From assembly GCA_024641325.1 (NCBI GenBank), contig JAHEDJ010000022.1:5212-43671 (forward strand): 38,460 bases of DNA, given 5' to 3'. Position 1 is the stretch's first letter. Every line of letters begins with the position of its first letter. Under the pieces are notes generated by a model. It was not told where the DNA came from and ran no database searches. It saw only the letters and a list, made by a program, of their open reading frames with translations. Positions 1 to 8,240 of this stretch are shown in pieces. The stretch comes from a bacterium (GTDB taxonomy: Bacteria > Actinomycetota > Acidimicrobiia > Spongiisociales > JAHEDJ01). Both the position numbers and the translations under genes were made by a program.

Positions 1-581
1 CCGACCTCTACGTTCTCCCGAGCGAGAGTCTCAACCATGCGAGTGCCGTCGCCCGGATTCAGGTCTACCGCGGCGGTGTGATCCAATGAGACGCTGGTTC
101 TGAAGCCGGCAGCGGCGGCGTCGCGAGCGGTTGCCCCGACGCAGTAGTCCAGTGCGAGGCCGATGACCACCACGGAAGTGACTCCACGCCGGTGTAGCAA
201 TGCGGTCAATTCGGTCGGGGACTCCCGGCCAGTCGACGGGTCGCGGACCGTGAAACCCGAGTACCCGTCTTCACCGTTGATTCCCTTCTTCACAATCGGC
301 CCCGCCACTATCAGTCGCGGGTGGAGCTCGGCGCCCCAGGAGTCGCCAACGCAATGAACGGGCCAGATGCCTCCGTCCTTCTCGAAGTGGGGAGTGGATC
401 CGGGATGCCAGTCTTGGGTGTAGACGACGAAAGCTCCCGCCGACGTCGCGGCGATGATCTCTCGATTGACCGGTCCGACGAGTCCGTCGCCGTGCTCTAC
501 GTACAGGCTTCCGGTCGGATCGGCGAAGTCGTTCTGCATGTCCACGACGATCAAGACAGAGTGAGGATCGTAGATAGGCAT
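1..581 (-). CDS. pncA: Nicotinamidase (isochorismatase-like hydrolase), 3' end outside window
   Basis: Hydrolyses nicotinamide to nicotinate, the first step of NAD salvage in the cytoplasm. Translating the minus strand from the ATG at 581 gives 193 codons that run off the left edge. The catalytic triad is visible: Asp in VVDMQNDF near residue 14, Lys in VKKG, and Cys in DYCVGATA. The metal-binding QDWHPGSTPHF segment and a downstream WPVHC are also present. This is the typical PncA arrangement, so I prefer it over a generic isochorismatase. The gene is divergent from nicotinate phosphoribosyltransferase with only 27 nt between the starts, so the two consecutive salvage enzymes probably share a control region. 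The C-terminal end is not in the window. Confidence 0.93.
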   Translation of the reverse strand, partial: MPIYDPHSVLIVVDMQNDFADPTGSLYVEHGDGLVGPVNREIIAATSAGAFVVYTQDWHPGSTPHFEKDGGIWPVHCVGDSWGAELHPRLIVAGPIVKKGINGEDGYSGFTVRDPSTGRESPTELTALLHRRGVTSVVVIGLALDYCVGATARDAAAAGFRTSVSLDHTAAVDLNPGDGTRMVETLARENVEV

Positions 582-608
582 GGTTGAAGCCTACGTGCGC
601 CGATTACA

Positions 609-2147
609 GTGCGCAGGGTGTTGACCACCGGAATCCTCTTCACCGACCACTACCAGTTGACGATGGCCCAGCTCTACTTCCGAAGTGGCCTGGGCGAACG
701 CCCGGCGCGCTTCGAGCACTCATTCCGTGCCTATCCCGATTACGGAACCCACCAGGCCGGGTACTCGATAGCGGCGGGCCTTGCTCCTTTCGTCGACTGG
801 ATGCTGCAATCCAGGTTCGATGCCTCGGTTGCTGACGCCCTTCGATCTCTCCGCAGCGGGAGCGGGGGAGCGATCTTCGAGGACGACTTTCTCGAATGGA
901 TGCAAGAGATCGGTGGTTTCGGCGATGTGTCTCTGTGGGCTGTTCCCGAGGGACGGGTCGTGCATCGCAACACTCCGATAGCGATAGTGGAAGCGCCGCT
1001 CGTGATGGCCCAACTCCTCGAGTCGTCACTCCTCAACCATCTCAACTACGCGACCTTGATCGCCACCAAGGCATCCCGTGTCGTAGAGGCTGCTCACGGT
1101 GGATCGGTTCTCGAATTCGGCCTTCGCCGGGCACATGGATTCGGCGGGATCGGAGCGTCGCGGTCGGCGCTGATCGGTGGAGCCGAGTTCTCTTCGAATG
1201 TCGGGATCTCTCACGAGCTCGGTATTCCCTCGAAAGGAACCCACGGCCATTCGATGGTGCAGGTATTCATGGCGATCGCCGGTGGAGAGCTCGAAGCCTT
1301 CCGTGCTTACGCCGAGGTGTATCCGGACGATTGCCTGTTGCTGGTAGACACGATCAACACACTGGAGTCGGGCGTTCCAAACGCGATTCGCGTTTTCGAG
1401 GAGCTGAAGTCCCGGGGTCACCGTCCCGTCGGTATTCGCCTCGACTCCGGCGATCTTGCGCATCTGGCTGTTCGTTCGGCGGCCCTGTTGAATGCAGCTG
1501 GTTTCGCCGATACCTCGATCGTTCTTTCGAGCCAGCTCGATGAATTGACGATATGGCAGATTCGCAATCAGGTCGTCGAGGAGGCCCCAAACTACGGCCT
1601 GGATGTTGATCAGATGCTTGCCCGGCTTGTCTACGGGGTTGGCTCTCGCATGGCAACCTCAGACGGGGATCCCAGTTTCGACGGTGTGTATAAGGCAGTC
1701 GCGGTCAAAGACGGTGCCGGTTCCTGGCAACCGGCGATAAAGATCTCGGATTCGCCGGACAAGCTGGCATTGCCGGGAGTGAAGTCTCTGTGGAGGGTCT
1801 ACGACGAGCGCGGCATCGCCACAGCCGACGTCATTTCGCTCGTGGGTGAGGACCTCACCCGGAGGCCTCTTGAGATCCTCCATCCTACGCGGCCCGGTGT
1901 TGGGAGATCATTGGAGGGTTCACAGGTTTCGGCGGTCGAAGCGCTGCTCGAGCCGGTCGTCACGGAGGGGAAGGTCGTGGCCCGTCTCGGCGACATATCG
2001 GAAGCCCGGAGCCGGCGCGTTGCCGACCTCGCCCGCCTGGACACCGGCGTCCGCCGGCTGGTCAACCCGCACACCTATCACGTATCCGTGACCAGACCAC
2101 TTCTCGAGCTGAAGCAGACGCTGATCCAGGCCCATCGGACGGGATAG
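609..2147 (+). CDS. pncB: Nicotinate phosphoribosyltransferase
   Basis: Converts nicotinate, PRPP and ATP to nicotinate mononucleotide (Preiss-Handler salvage). The protein is 512 residues from a GTG start. It opens with the family-typical LFTDHYQLTMAQLYF at about residues 10-24. Later come EFGLRRAHG, the GTHGHSMV segment around the active site, and LLVDTINTLESG and GIRLDSGDLA, which carry phosphoribosyl-binding residues. Length fits the bacterial/actinobacterial NAPRTase family of about 430-510 residues. It faces the nicotinamidase across 27 nt, so the product of one enzyme is the substrate of the other. I see no clear Shine-Dalgarno before the GTG, which fits a short or absent leader. The next gene is convergent. 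Confidence 0.95.
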   Translation: MRRVLTTGILFTDHYQLTMAQLYFRSGLGERPARFEHSFRAYPDYGTHQAGYSIAAGLAPFVDWMLQSRFDASVADALRSLRSGSGGAIFEDDFLEWMQEIGGFGDVSLWAVPEGRVVHRNTPIAIVEAPLVMAQLLESSLLNHLNYATLIATKASRVVEAAHGGSVLEFGLRRAHGFGGIGASRSALIGGAEFSSNVGISHELGIPSKGTHGHSMVQVFMAIAGGELEAFRAYAEVYPDDCLLLVDTINTLESGVPNAIRVFEELKSRGHRPVGIRLDSGDLAHLAVRSAALLNAAGFADTSIVLSSQLDELTIWQIRNQVVEEAPNYGLDVDQMLARLVYGVGSRMATSDGDPSFDGVYKAVAVKDGAGSWQPAIKISDSPDKLALPGVKSLWRVYDERGIATADVISLVGEDLTRRPLEILHPTRPGVGRSLEGSQVSAVEALLEPVVTEGKVVARLGDISEARSRRVADLARLDTGVRRLVNPHTYHVSVTRPLLELKQTLIQAHRTG

Positions 2148-2170
2148 CGGCCCTGAGCCGACGAGCCGGG

Positions 2171-2989
2171 CTACAAACCCGCAGCAAGTTCCGCCAGCAG
2201 CACTTGCGCACCGCCCTCGACCGGCTCACCGTGTCCGAACAAGATCGTGTCGAAGCTCAATCCGGCCAGCTTCTTGACCGACTCGTTGGCGGTCTCCATG
2301 TCTGAGGAGTACTGGGGGTTGGCACCGATGATTCCGCCCCCGGCTCCGTTCAGAGCGTCACCTGCAACGAGGATTCCACCGACGGGATCGAGCACTGAAA
2401 TGTGGCCGTCGGTATGGCCGGGGGTGTTGATGATCTGGAGCCCGAACACCTCGTCGCCGTCTCCGACTGCCACGATGGGCACCGGTGAAGGGATCCGGTC
2501 GATTTCTGCCTCTCCAGCGTAGGAAACTGCCGAAACTGCTCCGGCGAGCACGGCGTCGACACTTCCCACATGATCGTCATGGCGATGGGTGAGGATCAGG
2601 TGTTCAACGTTTTTCCATCCCAACCCGACCGCGGCCAGGCCGGCTTCGATGTCGGGAGCGCTCCCGGCTACCCCCGTATCGACGATCGCGGCAGAACCAG
2701 AGCGCACGAGGATGTACGCCGAGACGAAACCGAGGTTGACGCGCCTATACGAAACCGGTGGCAACGACGTCGGGACGGCCGTTGTCTCGACCGGCCTGTT
2801 CGTCGTTGCGCTCGGCGCGCTCGGTGGCGGTTCGAGGGGTTGATTCGTCGCATCTGGTTGTGTCACCGGAGCATCGCCGGGATCGCTAGAGGTTGAGCAA
2901 GCACTGAGACCGAACACGGCAATGGCGAGCGAGGTTGTACCGAGCTGGCGGAGAAACACCCGCCGGGTGAGCGATTGGATAGCGATCAT
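2171..2989 (-). CDS. Exported metallo-beta-lactamase-fold hydrolase, Tat/lipoprotein signal
   Basis: A 272-residue protein with a twin-arginine signal (TRRVFLRQ, residues 8-15), a hydrophobic stretch and a lipobox LSAC with Cys at 31, so it is probably exported folded and lipid-anchored. A Pro/Thr-rich linker of about 45 residues follows. The MBL fold starts near residue 80 and shows HRHDDH (135-140, the HxHxDH dinuclear metal motif), then PGHTDGH, VAGDALNG and ILFGHGEP. It most resembles glyoxalase-II-like or quinoprotein-relay-type MBL hydrolases; the substrate cannot be told. An AAAGGTG ribosome site lies just upstream of the ATG. It is convergent with pncB, 23 nt apart. Confidence 0.85.
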   Translation of the reverse strand: MIAIQSLTRRVFLRQLGTTSLAIAVFGLSACSTSSDPGDAPVTQPDATNQPLEPPPSAPSATTNRPVETTAVPTSLPPVSYRRVNLGFVSAYILVRSGSAAIVDTGVAGSAPDIEAGLAAVGLGWKNVEHLILTHRHDDHVGSVDAVLAGAVSAVSYAGEAEIDRIPSPVPIVAVGDGDEVFGLQIINTPGHTDGHISVLDPVGGILVAGDALNGAGGGIIGANPQYSSDMETANESVKKLAGLSFDTILFGHGEPVEGGAQVLLAELAAGL

Positions 2990-3042
2990 CGGGCACCTTT
3001 CGATATGCGCCGAGCGTACCTCTGCTGCCCGGTAATGGTCCG

Positions 3043-3564
3043 CTAAGTTCGGATCCAGGTCCGGAGGGCCGCAGCCAATTCCTCCGACCGTTGAGAGCCC
3101 ACCAGAACATCGCGTCCGTCGAGCATCGTGAGATGGACACCCTCAGTTCCTGATGCCAGATAAGCCTTGACGCCTTTGGCGTATCGGATCCCCCAGCCTC
3201 CGAACTCACGGATCGGCCTGAAGGTCCGCACTTCGGCTGCCGCTATCTTGTCGAAGGCGATACGTCTCGTTCGCATCGGTACGAATCTGAGATGGATTGA
3301 GTCGGCGTGGACCTCGGTGATGAGCTTGAACGAGGCGAACAGCCAGATCAAACCTATCCCGAACACGATGAACACGGCTCCAATGATGGCGAGGGCGCCG
3401 TCCGACATCGGGCTGCTGCCCCACGGTTCCCCCCGCACGAATTGGACGTAGAAGCCGATTGCGAAAGCGCCGATAGACGATCCGGCGGCCAGGAACACGA
3501 GCAACATAACCCATCCCGGGAAACGCTGCTCCTCTCGGAAGTAGGCTTCAGTGCTATCCGTCAC
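3043..3564 (-). CDS. Small membrane protein with C-terminal PH-like domain, function unknown
   Basis: 173 residues from a GTG start. Two hydrophobic helices are evident at about residues 17-41 and 57-79. They are followed by a soluble beta-rich tail with a pattern like bacterial PH domains (ITEVHADSIHLRFVPMRTRRIAFDKIAAAEVRTF, a GGWGIRY turn, then VHLTMLDGRDVLVGSQRSEELAAAL). This matches small bacterial proteins of unknown function that end in a PH-like module; I do not recognise a specific role. An 11-12 bp perfect inverted repeat lies 13-47 nt upstream of its start. Confidence 0.7.
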   Translation of the reverse strand: MTDSTEAYFREEQRFPGWVMLLVFLAAGSSIGAFAIGFYVQFVRGEPWGSSPMSDGALAIIGAVFIVFGIGLIWLFASFKLITEVHADSIHLRFVPMRTRRIAFDKIAAAEVRTFRPIREFGGWGIRYAKGVKAYLASGTEGVHLTMLDGRDVLVGSQRSEELAAALRTWIRT

Positions 3565-3576
3565 GATGATTTCTCG

Positions 3577-3611
3577 GCAATACTGTTGCTCCCTGACAAC
3601 AACAGTATTGC
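3577..3611. promoter_or_regulatory. Perfect 12-bp inverted repeat in divergent intergenic region
   Basis: GCAATACTGTTG (3577-3588) and its exact reverse complement CAACAGTATTGC (3600-3611) flank an 11-nt spacer. It sits 12 nt upstream of the membrane-protein gene and 86 nt upstream of the FtsH-like gene, which diverge here. The arms are A/T-richer than the surroundings. It could be a dimeric regulator operator or a 5'-UTR stem-loop. Confidence 0.55.
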
Positions 3612-3697
3612 TCGGAAAGCACTTGGATTACCACTTTCCTCTATACACGACCACTCTCCGTGGCTAGTGTGGTATTACGCAACCGAAGGGGCTGGTC

Positions 3698-5536
3698 TTG
3701 GCGGGCACGGTCGCAGTTAAAAGGGAACGGCATCGCAGGGCGCGTCTTCGGACGCTTGCCATCATCCTCGGCTTGGTCGCCGCCTGGATGTGGTCGCGGA
3801 TACTCAAGGGTGACACTCCGTGGCCGCATATGCCGGATCTTGGGCCGGACGCGATGTTCTGGTTACCGGGGCTGCTCATCATCTTGCTGCTCGGTGTTGT
3901 GCTCGTTGCTCCGATGCTGAGCAACGCCCGGTCGCCGCATATCACGTTCCGACCGGAAGAGATCGACGTCTCGTTCGCAGACGTCCACGGCGCCGATCGG
4001 TTGAAGGAAGAGGTGCGCCACACTCTCGAGGTGCTCCTCGATTACAAACGGTTTCGCGATGAGATGGGTGGAAGCCCGCGTCGTGGTGTCTTGTTCGAAG
4101 GCCCTCCTGGAACCGGAAAGACCCACATGGCAAAGGCTATGGCCGCCGAGGCAGAGGTGCCGTTCCTGTTTGTATCGGCCACAGCTTTTCAGAGCATGTG
4201 GTATGGCATGACCGCCCGCAAAATCCGGAAGTTCTTCAAAGACCTTCGCAAGGCGGCCAGAGCGGAGGGCGGTGCCATCGGATTCATCGAAGAGATCGAT
4301 GCCATCGGGCTCAGTCGTTCCGGAGTCAGCGCCCCGGCAGGGGGCGCGGCACGGATGACGGTCAACCGGTCCGGAGTGAGTCAAGAGACGGGCGGGTCGG
4401 TCAACGAACTGCTGATTCAGATGCAGAGCTTCGACTCTCCGCCTTTCTCATCGAAGATCAAGGGTGTGTTCAAGGATGTCCTCAACCGGTATCTGGCCCC
4501 CGAGAACCAGTTGAAGAAGGACACTCCGGAGTACACCAACATACTTCTGATTGCTGCGACCAATCGTGCCGCGGCTCTGGATCCTGCCCTGCTGAGGCCC
4601 GGCCGCTTCGATCGGGTGCTCCACTTCGATCTTCCTGGTCGTAGCGCACGGTTGGCTCTGATCGAGTACTTCCTGTCCAAGAAGGCACATGACGCGGACC
4701 TCGCCGATGAAAGCGCACGCGACGACCTGGCCGCCGCCACCCTCGGGTATACGCCGGCGTCACTCGAGCGACTCTTCGATGAGGCGTTGCTGCTCGCGTT
4801 GAGGGACGATCGCTCGGCGCTCACGATCGCCGACCTGTGGCAGGCGCGGATGGAGATCGAGATCGGCCTGCCCGAACCACTCGATCTACCGGAGAGTGAC
4901 CGCCGCACAATCGCTACCCACGAGGCGGGCCATGCGACCGCCGCCTACCTGGTTGGAAAAGGGCGCAAGCTCGAGATGCTGTCGATCATCAAGCGCAAAG
5001 AAGCCCTTGGTTTTCTGGCTCATCGACTCCTCGAGGAGCGCCACACACAGCAACGAAGCGAGATGTTGGCGTCGATTCAGATTTCGCTCGCCGGGATGGT
5101 TGCGGAGGAGTTGTTCTTCGACGAGTCCGGAAGCGGTCCGGCCGGAGACCTGGCCGCGGCGACCACCATTGCAGTCGAGATGGTTGGATCCATGGGACTC
5201 GGGGGATCACTCATCTCCTTCAGGGCGCTCGATGGTGGCCCCCTGGGAGGGAACCTGGCGGCCACCGTGCTGGCGGATGATCAGGGTCGCAAGGCAGTCG
5301 ACGAGTTGCTGGCTGCTCAGAAACAGGAGGTAACAGCACTTCTGTCCGGTAATCGCCACATCATCGAGGCATTGCGTGATCAACTGTTACTTCGCAACGA
5401 ATTGGTGGACGACGAGATCATCGATGTGATCGAGGGGGCCCTTGCCGTCGATAGCGGCAAGATCCGTACGATCATCGATCTCCGGGACGAGGAGCTCCTG
5501 ATCCACCGTCATCCAGACGATCCTGGATACATCTGA
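3698..5536 (+). CDS. FtsH-like membrane AAA+ zinc protease, divergent
   Basis: 612 residues from a TTG start with a purine-rich GAAGGGG 6 nt upstream. Two N-terminal membrane segments (about 18-36 and 53-73) flank a very short external loop. The AAA domain has Walker A GPPGTGKT (135-142), Walker B IGFIEEID (194-201), the sensor region IAATNR and an arginine-finger segment LLRPGRFDR. The M41 protease domain has the zinc motif HEAGH (408-412) and the third ligand Asp near 484 (GPAGDL). Oddities: the Walker B Asp is Glu (EE instead of DE), the pore loop reads MWYG rather than FVG, and 35-40 extra residues (about 245-280) are inserted between Walker B and the sensor. It is probably a second, specialised FtsH paralogue that degrades membrane or cytosolic proteins; the substrate is unknown. 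Confidence 0.88.
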   Translation: MAGTVAVKRERHRRARLRTLAIILGLVAAWMWSRILKGDTPWPHMPDLGPDAMFWLPGLLIILLLGVVLVAPMLSNARSPHITFRPEEIDVSFADVHGADRLKEEVRHTLEVLLDYKRFRDEMGGSPRRGVLFEGPPGTGKTHMAKAMAAEAEVPFLFVSATAFQSMWYGMTARKIRKFFKDLRKAARAEGGAIGFIEEIDAIGLSRSGVSAPAGGAARMTVNRSGVSQETGGSVNELLIQMQSFDSPPFSSKIKGVFKDVLNRYLAPENQLKKDTPEYTNILLIAATNRAAALDPALLRPGRFDRVLHFDLPGRSARLALIEYFLSKKAHDADLADESARDDLAAATLGYTPASLERLFDEALLLALRDDRSALTIADLWQARMEIEIGLPEPLDLPESDRRTIATHEAGHATAAYLVGKGRKLEMLSIIKRKEALGFLAHRLLEERHTQQRSEMLASIQISLAGMVAEELFFDESGSGPAGDLAAATTIAVEMVGSMGLGGSLISFRALDGGPLGGNLAATVLADDQGRKAVDELLAAQKQEVTALLSGNRHIIEALRDQLLLRNELVDDEIIDVIEGALAVDSGKIRTIIDLRDEELLIHRHPDDPGYI

Positions 5537-5565
5537 GACCCATGTTGACCCGAGTTCTGGCCCGC

Positions 5566-5595
5566 TTGATGGCGCGGTTGTCCCCCACGTAGAGT
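5566..5595 (+). promoter_or_regulatory. Probable promoter, leaderless-type, for zinc-ribbon gene
   Basis: A -35-like TTGATG (5566-5571) is followed 18 nt later by the -10-like TAGAGT (5590-5595). The start codon lies 7 nt after the -10 box, which would put the transcription start at or next to the ATG at 5603. No Shine-Dalgarno is visible, consistent with leaderless translation, which is common in actinobacteria. Assignment is by eye only. Confidence 0.4.
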
Positions 5596-5602
5596 TACCG
5601 GC

Positions 5603-5968
5603 ATGTTCGAGTTCGTCACCGGATACGTCATGGGGTCCCGACAAGCCGGCAAAGCTGCCGGCATGGCCGGGTCGGCCGGCGCCTTCGCAGGAGAGACTTC
5701 CAGGGTCCTCGATGTCAATGAGCGACTCGATCGACTTGTCATCGTGGTGGAGGCAATGTGGTCGCTTCTCGAGGAGTCCGGCCTCACGAAGGAGCAACTC
5801 GAAGAGCGGATCGAAGCCATGGATGCCGCCGACGGCGCCGCCGACGGTCGCGTCCAGCGTCAGAAACTGCGGTGCCCCAACTGCGACTCTGTCGTCGTCG
5901 ACGGCATCGGACGTTGCCAAATCTGCGGAACCGAGGTCGGAGAGGTGAGCCCCTTCGCCGGGATCTGA
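5603..5968 (+). CDS. Small zinc-ribbon protein, function unknown
   Basis: 121 residues. The N-terminal 30 residues are rich in Gly and Ala (MGSRQAGKAAGMAGSAGA), suggesting a flexible or membrane-associated segment. A predicted helical region (NERLDRLVIVVEAMWSLLEESGLTKEQLEERIEAMD, about 35-70) follows, then a C-terminal zinc ribbon with CPNCD (about residues 91-95) and CQICG (about 107-111). The paired CxxC knuckles are the only firm functional clue and may mediate protein or nucleic-acid contacts. It stands 66 nt downstream of the FtsH-like protease but appears to have its own promoter. Confidence 0.75.
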   Translation: MFEFVTGYVMGSRQAGKAAGMAGSAGAFAGETSRVLDVNERLDRLVIVVEAMWSLLEESGLTKEQLEERIEAMDAADGAADGRVQRQKLRCPNCDSVVVDGIGRCQICGTEVGEVSPFAGI

Positions 5969-6035
5969 GAAGTCACACTTCCGGTGTATGCCCGGGCGGG
6001 AGTCGAGCACCACCCGGATGTGGAACAATGGTTCG

Positions 6036-6671
6036 ATGGATGGAAGAGCACATCTGGGAGCCGGTCCGGAGCATTGGAACGGTGTTCACGAGCGCCGGCC
6101 GCCCGATCAGCTCACCTGGTATCAGCCGTCACCGCGACAGTCGTTGGAACTGATTGAGCTGGCCGGCGTACAACCGTCGCAGAGGATCGTGGACGTCGGT
6201 GGCGGATCATCCCGATTGTGCGACGAACTGATCGTCGCCGGATATCAAGACTTGACCGTGGTGGATGTCTCGGCCGTAGCCCTGGATCACGTCCGGGCTC
6301 GAGGCGCTCGAACTGCCGACAGCCTTACCCTCATTGAGAGCGATATCGGCGAGTTTCGGAGTACGAATCGGTTCGATCTGTGGCACGATCGTGCTGTATT
6401 TCACTTCCTAATAGGTGAAGACGAGCGACAGGGGTATCTCGATTCTCTAGCGGCGAACCTCACGCACCACGGCCATGTTGTGCTCGCAACGTTCGGGCTC
6501 CAGGGGCCGGACACGTGTAGCGGGCTCCCGGTACGAAAATACGGGCCGGACGGCCTCGAGGTTGCGCTCGGTGACCGGTTCGAGCCGCTTACCTTCCGGG
6601 AAGATGCCCACACCACACCGACCGGCGGCACCCAGCACTTTCTCTACGGATTGTTCAGACGGATCGGCTAG
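6036..6671 (+). CDS. Class I SAM-dependent methyltransferase
   Basis: About 211 residues from the ATG at 6036. The SAM-binding motif I is IVDVGGGSSRLCDEL, followed by LTVVDVSAVALDHVRAR with the acidic residue at the end of strand 2, and later FDLWHDRAVFHFL. This resembles the small stand-alone methyltransferases that start with HW..VYE..PP...SWYQ (here HWNGVHERRPPDQLTWYQ). Acceptor substrate unknown. In-frame ATGs also exist at 5988 and 6018. I chose 6036 because the homologous region begins just after it and GGAAC lies about 9 nt upstream, but none of the three has a strong ribosome site. The next gene is convergent. Confidence 0.85.
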   Translation: MDGRAHLGAGPEHWNGVHERRPPDQLTWYQPSPRQSLELIELAGVQPSQRIVDVGGGSSRLCDELIVAGYQDLTVVDVSAVALDHVRARGARTADSLTLIESDIGEFRSTNRFDLWHDRAVFHFLIGEDERQGYLDSLAANLTHHGHVVLATFGLQGPDTCSGLPVRKYGPDGLEVALGDRFEPLTFREDAHTTPTGGTQHFLYGLFRRIG

Positions 6672-6743
6672 ATCCTGGCCACTGCGGTGGACTCAGAGGA
6701 GAAGGTACAGACTGACCGGGTGGGTCGACAATCCATCGCCACT

Positions 6744-8096
6744 TCACTCCCCGGCGATAGAGATGATCTCCTGGGCGGTGGTGACGAAGATGCCGTTGGT
6801 AGTCACAATCGGACCTCCGAAGATCGGCTCGCCGACCTCGAACTGCCAGAGGGACTCGCCCGTTGCTGCGTCGACTGCGTGGACGGTGCCTCCCTGAGTG
6901 CCCACATATACGACGCCCTCGGCGACGGTTGGAGCGGTGGTTATGCGATCACCTGCGTTGAACGGCAGTTCCCAAATGGTGTCTGCCAGCGTTTCGAGAT
7001 CCCAGGCGAGCAGATATGAGTTCTCGACCGAGTAAATGACAGAGTCGGAATAGGCAGGGGAGAGGGGCAGGTCAACCTGATCGAGGATCAGGCGCGGTGC
7101 TGCATTACATCGATCGGTGGGAAACACGAGAATCGAACCATCGGCCGGGATCAGTATCTGATCCTCTGCGATGAGCGGGTGGCTCGATGGCCGGGCACCC
7201 ATAGCGATCGGAGGGCATACCGCGCTCCCAGTCTCGAGATCGATTTCGTGTAACCGGCCGGCGTCATCCGCCGCGAAGATGATGCCGTTTGAGATGGCCG
7301 GCGTCTGCGCGAAGGCCGACGAGTAGGTGTTTGGAACGGGGTAGCGCCACACGACTTCGGAATCGATGGCCACTGCGATCACCGACCCTGCTTCCGTGGC
7401 GATGATGACCTTGTCATCTGCGATCAGGGGTGCCGCAGAAACGTCGACTCCGAGCCGCATCTGCCAATGGCTCGAACTTCCCCCGCCGAGGGCGTTCCTC
7501 GAATAGATCGTCCCGTCCTCGCTCACGGCGATAAGGCGGGTGGCAGTTTCCGAAGTGCCCTCGGGGCCCGTGCTGTAGGTGAACTGGCCTACCGCGGGCG
7601 CGCTTTGCATCCGTCCGTTCGTTTGCATGCTGAAGCTGATCACTCCACTTGTTTGATCGACGGCATACACAACGTCGTGGGTGGCGCTCACCACATAGAG
7701 GAAGCGGCCGTAAGCGATGGGGTCGGCTCCAAAGAATCCGCCCGGCTGGACCGGCTCCCAGTAGCTACCGAGGAGCTTTCGAAAACCCCCATCGGTCTCA
7801 CCTGTGAGCGCCAGGTTGCCCCGGTAATCGTGCCGCCCGTAGACACCGAGATCGGGGGCATCGATGATCGGCAGAGTGGAGGACGAAACGGTTGGGGACG
7901 GCGGCTCGCTCGATGACAGGACTGTGGGCGGTGCTGTGGGTTCCGTACCGTCGGAGTAGAGGAGATACCAGGCCAGTGCGTTGGTGCCCAGGAGAATGAT
8001 GATCGTGGCGGACGCCAGGAGCGGCCAGAGCCGAACCGGCGGTTTGAAGTCCGGCGGCGAACTGCGCCCCCGACCGATAGTCGACGGACTCACCAT
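6744..8096 (-). CDS. Membrane-anchored PQQ-type beta-propeller protein
   Basis: 450 residues. A short cytoplasmic tail, one membrane helix (about residues 22-44, LLASATIIILLGTNALAWYLL) and a Ser/Thr/Pro linker precede an extracytoplasmic domain of repeated blades of the PQQ-enzyme/BamB type. Blade signatures recur, such as VYAVDQTSGVISF, VIAVAIDSEVVWRYPVP, LHEIDLETGSAV and VHAVDAATGESLWQFEVGEP, each ending in a Trp or Phe of the blade motif. No dehydrogenase cofactor residues can be asserted, so a structural or binding role is more likely than a quinoprotein enzyme. The minus-strand neighbour upstream is a tiny membrane protein, separated by a strong hairpin at 8182-8221. Confidence 0.82.
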   Translation of the reverse strand: MVSPSTIGRGRSSPPDFKPPVRLWPLLASATIIILLGTNALAWYLLYSDGTEPTAPPTVLSSSEPPSPTVSSSTLPIIDAPDLGVYGRHDYRGNLALTGETDGGFRKLLGSYWEPVQPGGFFGADPIAYGRFLYVVSATHDVVYAVDQTSGVISFSMQTNGRMQSAPAVGQFTYSTGPEGTSETATRLIAVSEDGTIYSRNALGGGSSSHWQMRLGVDVSAAPLIADDKVIIATEAGSVIAVAIDSEVVWRYPVPNTYSSAFAQTPAISNGIIFAADDAGRLHEIDLETGSAVCPPIAMGARPSSHPLIAEDQILIPADGSILVFPTDRCNAAPRLILDQVDLPLSPAYSDSVIYSVENSYLLAWDLETLADTIWELPFNAGDRITTAPTVAEGVVYVGTQGGTVHAVDAATGESLWQFEVGEPIFGGPIVTTNGIFVTTAQEIISIAGE

Positions 8097-8181
8097 GCGG
8101 CGTCTCCGGACGATGAATGCACGATGTCCCCCTGCACTACCTGGACATTACGCCATCCGCAGCGCCGCGAGCCACCGTTTC

Positions 8182-8221
8182 CGCGCGGGGATCCCACGCT
8201 ATATGGGGTGATCCCCGCGCG
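8182..8221 (-). terminator. Strong GC hairpin between small membrane gene and beta-propeller gene
   Basis: CGCGCGGGGATC (8182-8193) pairs perfectly with GATCCCCGCGCG (8210-8221) around a 16-nt loop. It lies 19 nt past the stop of the minus-strand small gene (8241) and about 85 nt before the next start. No U-tract follows, so it could be an actinobacterial-style terminator or an mRNA-stability element. Confidence 0.5.
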
Positions 8222-8240
8222 ATAACGCGCTGGCGGTCGG

